Positions 60,045-64,000 of a DNA stretch of 64,000 nucleotides are shown piece after piece. Position 1 is the first letter of the stretch. Each line of letters opens with the position of its first letter. The notes below the pieces were generated by a model. It did no database searches and was not told the origin of the DNA. It saw nothing but the letters and a program-made list of their open reading frames with translations. This DNA is from Planctomycetota bacterium. GTDB lineage: Bacteria > Planctomycetota > Phycisphaerae > Phycisphaerales > UBA1924. The stretch is from positions 2,480,001 through 2,544,000 of the forward strand of contig JBCBSM010000001.1 in assembly GCA_039819165.1 (NCBI GenBank). The letters are read 5' to 3'. Both the position numbers and the translations under genes were made by a program.

Positions 60045-60526
60045 GTCCGTGCCTCCCCGGCCTGATCGTCGCCTGCCGCCGCCACGCCGGGCGGCGTCGT
60101 CAGCAGATAGGTCCGCGCCGGATCCACGACGAACCGGTCGGCCAGCGCGGTGCGGCCGATCAGCATGCGGCAGAGCATGCCGGCGCGGCACACCAGGCTC
60201 AGCTCGATGTCCAGTTCGTGCTCGCCGATGCGGATCCGCGTCACGCACACGTGCCGCTCCTGCGCAGCGCCATGGCTGGGCTTGACCACGCTCGTGCGCG
60301 CCGGCTCGGCGGTCACCCATCGGGTCCGCCGCGTCGGCCGCAACCGCGACACCACCTCGAAGCGCAGCAGGCCGTCGGGTTGCTCCTCGACCGCGGCAAC
60401 GTCGATGGCGCTCGTGCGGGCGCCGGTGTCGATCTTGGCCTTGACGCCGCGGAAGCCCCACTCGGGCAGGTCCACCCGCTCCCGCCAACCGATCGTTGCG
60501 AGCGAGCGATCGCGTTCCATCGCCAT
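60041..60526 (-). CDS. RimB-like ATP-dependent zinc protease (retropepsin-like)
   Basis: This 161-residue protein begins with IGWRERVDLPEWGFRGVKAKIDTGARTSAI, the hallmark of the RimB/PF05618 family, with catalytic-type Asp33 in DTGA. GMLCRMLIGRTAL closes the fold. RimB-type proteins control glutamate removal from RimK-modified S6 in Pseudomonas. Here it is the first gene of the three-gene RimK operon, in a GTGA overlap. ATG 60526 and ATG 60520 are both possible starts. Confidence 0.85.
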   Translation of the reverse strand: MAMERDRSLATIGWRERVDLPEWGFRGVKAKIDTGARTSAIDVAAVEEQPDGLLRFEVVSRLRPTRRTRWVTAEPARTSVVKPSHGAAQERHVCVTRIRIGEHELDIELSLVCRAGMLCRMLIGRTALADRFVVDPARTYLLTTPPGVAAAGDDQAGEART

Positions 60527-60530
60527 GAGT

Positions 60531-61478
60531 TTATCCGGGCGAACCATGCGATGTGCGACGGCCGCGAGCGCGTTCGTGCTTCGCGGGCCAGGCGGGCGGC
60601 GGAAAGCGCCACGATCGCCCGTTCACGATACCGCCCCGCGTGATCTCGCGCGGCGTCCTGCCGAAGGCGCGCCGGAGCCACCGCGTCAGATGGGCCTGGT
60701 CGGCAAAGCCGACCTCGCTCGCCACCGCGATGGGCGCCGCGCCGGCTTGGAGCCTGGCGATCGCCTGCTCGAGCCGCGCCGCCAGCACGTAGCGGTGGGG
60801 GGGCATGCCCGTCGCCAGGCGGAATGCGCGGGCGAAGTGGCCTCGGCTCAGTCCCGCGACGCCGGCAAGCTCGAGCAGGCCCAGGCGCGCCCCAAGCTGG
60901 TCGTGGATGAACTCCAGGACGCGCCGCGTCGTGGCGGCATCCAGCGCACGCGTCCCAGCGTGCCGGAACGGACCGCGCACGTCGCCGTAGCGATGCATGA
61001 GATGCGTCGCCGCCCGAAACGCAACGGTCTCGGCCCGCAGCGTGGACCAACCGGGTTCCGTCAAGCAGGCGGACATGGCGCACGAGAGCAGCCAGATCTC
61101 GGCGTCGCTCTCGTCGAATGCGTGGCGAACCTCAACCGAGGTCCGCCGGCCGCCGGTGATGTCGTCCGCCACGTCGTTCAGGAAGTCCGGGTCCAGCCAC
61201 AGGTGCAGGGAGCGCGGCCGCGTCGTGCTGCGCCACGCCCAGGACAGCCCCTGTTCGGCCGGCAGCACGTTGCACTGGCCAACAGCCGGCCGCCCTCGAT
61301 GCGATACTCCGCCTCGGTGCTGCTCGGCCTGTTCATTGCCGGCTGCGTGCACGACGACGAGATGCGCGGAGTGCCCGGCGGCCATCTCTACCGAGTCGCG
61401 GCGCTGGTTCTTCCTGATCGCAATCCCGAATCCCCGCCACGCATGGGATGCGCTCGAGGCCTGGATCTCCGATTCCAT
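60531..61478 (-). CDS. AraC-family transcription regulator
   Basis: This 315-residue protein has an N-terminal cupin-like sensor (about 1-150) and a C-terminal double helix-turn-helix. The helices are GLLELAGVAGLSRGHFARAFRLATG and PIAVASEVGFADQAHLTRWLRRAFGRTP, the second being the conserved GFxDQSHLxRxFRxxxGxTP signature. The start at 61478 is preferred, although an ATG at 61532 extends the frame by 18 residues. It may control the adjacent SnoaL/DJ-1 pair, which is divergent, but this is inferred. It lies only 4 bp from the RimB-like gene. Confidence 0.85.
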   Translation of the reverse strand: MESEIQASSASHAWRGFGIAIRKNQRRDSVEMAAGHSAHLVVVHAAGNEQAEQHRGGVSHRGRPAVGQCNVLPAEQGLSWAWRSTTRPRSLHLWLDPDFLNDVADDITGGRRTSVEVRHAFDESDAEIWLLSCAMSACLTEPGWSTLRAETVAFRAATHLMHRYGDVRGPFRHAGTRALDAATTRRVLEFIHDQLGARLGLLELAGVAGLSRGHFARAFRLATGMPPHRYVLAARLEQAIARLQAGAAPIAVASEVGFADQAHLTRWLRRAFGRTPREITRGGIVNGRSWRFPPPAWPAKHERARGRRTSHGSPG

Positions 61479-61600
61479 CACGTCGAGGGGGTGCTGCGGA
61501 CTGGATTGGCCCATGCCGTGCACCCCGCGCATGCGTCGAGAAATGACGAAGCCTCACGAATCTTCTCGCCCGACCGAGCCGGCCCACGAACCGTAGCGGC

Positions 61601-62008
61601 ATGGATGCCACGCAGTTATCGCTGGAGTTCTTCGACGCATACAGGCAGCAAGACATCGAGTCGATGGTCGCCCTGTTCCATCCGGAGGCCACGATCCGGT
61701 ACGTCCCCTTCGCGATGGAGGGGGGACTCGAGGAGGCAGGCGTCTCGGCCTGGGGCGGCCTGATCGATGCGTTCCCGGACCTCTCGAATCGGGTCGAGAA
61801 GGTGTGGGACGCCGGAACGACGGCGTTCGCGCGCGTCTATATCTCGGGCACCCAGGCCAAGGACGCGTTCGGCGTGCCCAACCGCGGCCGACGGTACGAC
61901 CTCGAGCACCTGTTCGTGATCGAAACCGATGATGGAAAGATCGTCCACATGACGAGCTACTGGGACAATGCCGAATGGCTGCGGCAGCTCGGACAGAACT
62001 CGCTCTAG
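61601..62008 (+). CDS. SnoaL/NTF2-like protein
   Basis: This 135-residue protein of the cone-like NTF2 fold has LSLEFFDAYRQQDIESMVALFHPEATIRYVP at the start and HLFVIETDDGKIVHMTSYWDN near the end, matching SnoaL-like polyketide cyclases and related isomerases. There is no further domain. It is followed after 18 bp by a DJ-1-like gene and faces the AraC regulator, a layout typical of small stress or detoxification operons. Confidence 0.8.
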   Translation: MDATQLSLEFFDAYRQQDIESMVALFHPEATIRYVPFAMEGGLEEAGVSAWGGLIDAFPDLSNRVEKVWDAGTTAFARVYISGTQAKDAFGVPNRGRRYDLEHLFVIETDDGKIVHMTSYWDNAEWLRQLGQNSL

Positions 62009-62026
62009 GCAGGAGGGCTTGCGACG

Positions 62027-62716
62027 ATGGGTGATGTCCCCAGCATTCTGGTTGTGCTGACCAGCCACGATCGCCTCGGCGATACTGGTGATCCCACCGG
62101 GTTCTGGCTCGAAGAACTCGCGGCGCCGTACTTCGTCTTCCGAGATGCGGGGGCGCGCATCGTGCTGGCCTCGCCGAAGGGCGGCCTGCCGCCGATCGAT
62201 CCCAAGAGCCAGCTGGACGAGTTCCAGACCGACTCCACGCGGCGTTTCATCGACGACGCCGCCGCCATGGAGCAACTCCGATCGACGCAGCTACTGGATG
62301 GGGTCGACGAGGCCGGGTTCGACGCCGTCTTCTTCCCCGGAGGGCACGGACCGCTCTGGGACCTCGTGGAGAACGCGGACGCGATCCGGCTCGTCGAGCG
62401 CTTCTGGGCGGCACGCAAGGCGGTCGGGGCCGTATGCCACGCCCCGATCGTCTTCAGGGGCGCCAAGGACGCGGAAGGCAATCCGATCGTCAAGGACAAG
62501 CAGGTCACCGGCTTCTCCAATTCCGAGGAAGCGGCGGTCGGCCTCGCGGAAGTCGTCCCGTTGCTCGTCGAGGACGAACTGGTCCAGCTGGGCGGCCGCT
62601 ACGAACGCGCGGCGGACTTCGTGCCCTTCGTGCTCCGCGATGGCCTGCTGGTCACGGGCCAGAACCCCGCATCCTCCGCCCCGGCGGCGGAATTGCTGCT
62701 GGAGAGCCTGGGCTAG
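62027..62716 (+). CDS. DJ-1/PfpI (Hsp31-like) protein
   Basis: This 229-residue protein has an N-terminal Rossmann-like strand (SILVVLTSHDRL), TGFWLEELAAPYFVFRDAG with the conserved Glu, and FFPGGHGPLWDL. The nucleophilic cysteine elbow is AVCHAPIVF. Length and the GFxxEE motif point to the YhbO/Hsp31 branch, known as glyoxalase III or protein deglycase candidates. It is probably cotranscribed with the SnoaL-like gene. Confidence 0.87.
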   Translation: MGDVPSILVVLTSHDRLGDTGDPTGFWLEELAAPYFVFRDAGARIVLASPKGGLPPIDPKSQLDEFQTDSTRRFIDDAAAMEQLRSTQLLDGVDEAGFDAVFFPGGHGPLWDLVENADAIRLVERFWAARKAVGAVCHAPIVFRGAKDAEGNPIVKDKQVTGFSNSEEAAVGLAEVVPLLVEDELVQLGGRYERAADFVPFVLRDGLLVTGQNPASSAPAAELLLESLG

Positions 62717-62776
62717 GACAACGCTTCCTCCCCGGAGTGCCGCACGCGGCGAGCATGGAAGCAACTCGCCGTTGGC

Positions 62777-62798
62777 GTGCCGCGCAGCAACGCGGCAC
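62777..62798. other. Perfect hairpin in the DJ-1/DinB convergent gap
   Basis: GTGCCGCG (62777-62784) and CGCGGCAC (62791-62798) form an 8-bp stem with a 6-nt loop. There is no T-tract, so it is not a standard terminator. It may still end or stabilise transcripts of the converging genes. Confidence 0.45.
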
Positions 62799-62903
62799 CG
62801 ACCAAATAGCCATCGAGCAGTTGTGCGGTGGTGTGGAGTGACTGCCTGGGCCGGGTCTGGGAGAGAAACCCATCTGTATCGACTCAACACATGGATGTCG
62901 GCT

Positions 62904-63557
62904 TCACTCGAAGCAGCGGCGGCCGCGAGCCTTTAGCGAACTGATCTGGCCCGTATGCATCGCCTCGTGTTCGATGAGATGGAAGATGACCCATTCGGGC
63001 GTTGCCTCGTACTCCCGATCCGTCGGATCCAACCGAAGACGACGCCATTCCTCAAGACTGATCCCGGCCATCTCTCGGCGCAGGATCGTGCGGGTTCGGC
63101 CAAGAAGACTGATGTGCTCGCTGAGCGGCCGTCCCGTCACGCGTGCCAAGCAGCCGGACTCGTTTCCGAAGGGCAGTAGTCCGAGGATCTCTGGGGGCAT
63201 CTCGGTGCGTTCTAGGATCTCGCCCCACAACCAGCCCATCTCGACATCCGCGATGTGATACAGCAGCGAGCCAATGGAGTTCTCGCGGCCGTCGTGTCCC
63301 TCCCAGTCGATGAGCCGCTGGTCGAGATCGCCGATGATCCGCAGTGTCCGGCTCCGAACTTCTTCGAGTGCCCAGAGCCATCTGCCGATCTCCGGGGCAA
63401 TGCCGTCCACGGATCGAACAAAGAGCTTCTCGGCGTGCGGTTTGGTCACGATGTGGCTCAGCGTATCGCCCAAAGCCGTTCCTGCCCGGAGCGATACTTC
63501 ATCGATCCAGCGAATCAACACCGGATGACAAGATACGGTTGAATCTGCCGCAACCAT
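62904..63557 (-). CDS. DinB-like metal-dependent protein
   Basis: The family fold is a four-helix bundle with three histidines that bind a metal. Here His residues are seen in LLYHIADVEMGW and EHEAMHTGQI, and HIVTKPHAEK precedes the bundle. Length with the chosen start is 217 residues. ATG 63572 would add five residues. Codon use is less GC-biased than in most neighbours. Members are often stress or thiol-linked transferases. The gene lies 42 bp downstream of tRNA-Pro. Confidence 0.72.
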   Translation of the reverse strand: MVAADSTVSCHPVLIRWIDEVSLRAGTALGDTLSHIVTKPHAEKLFVRSVDGIAPEIGRWLWALEEVRSRTLRIIGDLDQRLIDWEGHDGRENSIGSLLYHIADVEMGWLWGEILERTEMPPEILGLLPFGNESGCLARVTGRPLSEHISLLGRTRTILRREMAGISLEEWRRLRLDPTDREYEATPEWVIFHLIEHEAMHTGQISSLKARGRRCFE

Positions 63558-63598
63558 AAGTGGTCCCGGCATTTGCCGGGGCCATCAGGTCTGCAAAG

Positions 63599-63672
63599 TC
63601 GGGGTGAGAGGATTCGAACCTCCGACCTTCTCGTCCCGAACGAGACGCGCTACCAAGCTGCGCTACACCCCG
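63599..63672 (-). tRNA. tRNA-Pro (anticodon CGG)
   Basis: Read on the minus strand, the 74 nt fold into a full cloverleaf: acceptor stem CGGGGTG/CACCCCG, D-arm with GG in the loop, and anticodon stem TCTCG/CGAGA around a loop with anticodon CGG. The T-arm is GGAGG-TTCGAAT-CCTCT. CCA is not encoded. The anticodon reads CCG proline codons, abundant in this genome. Confidence 0.95.
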
Positions 63673-63753
63673 GAGGACGCGATGGTATGCCGCGGCCGGC
63701 GTCTCCGCCCGCAGCCGGTGAGACGGGGCTGGCTCGGAGGGCCGAGGACGGCC

Positions 63754-64000
63754 TCAGTTTTCGCTCTGGAACCGCGGCGTGGCGGCGTAGACGTTGTCGT
63801 CCACCTCGCCCGGGTTGCCGTCGGGGCCCGACGAGTAGAAGTAGGGCACGCCGTTGATGCACAGGCCGCCGTCGGCGTCGCCCTGCACCGGGTCGCGGCG
63901 GATCTCGCCGGGGAAGTAGCTGCCGCCGTCGGGGGCCGGGCCCAGGAAGTCCGGGTCGTTGAGCTGCTCGGGGTCGAGCCGCAGGCCGTGGAAGCGGGGC
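63754..64000 (-). CDS. Pseudopilin-like protein, C-terminal part (5' end beyond window)
   Basis: About 82 codons run from the right edge to a TGA (complement of 63754-63756). The sequence has FYSSGPDGNPGEVDDNVY near the end, which resembles the calcium-loop C-terminus of type II secretion major pseudopilins (YSxGxDGxxGTxDDI). The N-terminal prepilin motif would lie outside the window, so the call is tentative. Confidence 0.45.
   Translation of the reverse strand, partial: PRFHGLRLDPEQLNDPDFLGPAPDGGSYFPGEIRRDPVQGDADGGLCINGVPYFYSSGPDGNPGEVDDNVYAATPRFQSEN

Noticed and set aside
63557-63672. tRNA-Pro as the insertion site of a genomic island covering 60.5-63.5 kb
   Set aside because: No integrase, no direct repeat of the tRNA 3' end was found on the far side, and the genes are ordinary small enzymes.

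Overview
The window is very GC-rich and almost wall-to-wall coding. It most likely comes from a marine planctomycete of the class Phycisphaerae. The sequence reasons are secreted proteins ending in a PAPGT-type PEP-CTERM anchor, a metzincin with tandem dockerin-like LFDxLCFQNAF repeats, a TerB/DUF697-like protein, frequent GTG starts in GTGA/ATGA stop-start overlaps, and a pseudopilin-like C-terminus. The lineage is an inference: no rRNA or taxonomic marker was searched.

Layout. 1-2637: the end of an unknown membrane-anchored protein, then a light-driven proton pump (rhodopsin) followed 20 bp later by the retinal-forming Blh dioxygenase. 2693-11274: a Fur-like regulator that has lost its metal ligands, divergent from a plus-strand run: ModA-like lipoprotein, large multi-pass glycosyltransferase, LPG-flippase-like protein, NadE, PanB and an HtrA protease. 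11299-19627 (minus): lipoprotein, MurD, D-amino-acid aminotransferase-like protein, PriA and a modular secreted metzincin. 19743-30239: CarA, rhodanese, RecX, 3-hydroxyacyl-CoA dehydrogenase, VOC protein, PEP-CTERM protein, TerB/DUF697 protein, Tat-exported glycosylasparaginase and M28 peptidase. A heptad inverted repeat and a clear intrinsic terminator lie here.

30341-34761 is a compact four-gene unit: membrane protein, LolD-like ATPase, FtsX/MacB-like permease and a histidine-rich TroA/ZnuA-like lipoprotein. It looks like a zinc-linked transporter that does not use a ZnuB-type permease. 34898-47502 is a glycan or surface-decoration cluster with glycosyltransferases, a nucleotide-sugar dehydrogenase, a radical SAM enzyme and three methyltransferases, one fused to a repeat-rich N-terminal domain. 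47651-53468 is the rpmF-plsX-fabH-fabD-fabG fatty-acid block, with a polyproline lipoprotein inserted and no acpP seen.

53491-64000: a TPR protein, a PA0069-type radical SAM protein, a coupled VOC/hotdog pair, a GNAT enzyme, a tightly coupled RimB-like protease / RimK ligase / AstE-like hydrolase operon, an AraC regulator, small enzymes (SnoaL, DJ-1, DinB), tRNA-Pro(CGG) and the end of a pseudopilin-like gene. A small dispersed hairpin element, bounded in two copies by CTAGAGC inverted termini, occurs three times between 50.0 and 56.3 kb. The best candidates for something little described are this element, the zinc-linked ABC unit, the metal-blind Fur protein and the glycan cluster. All assignments rest on motifs read by eye; no database search was run.
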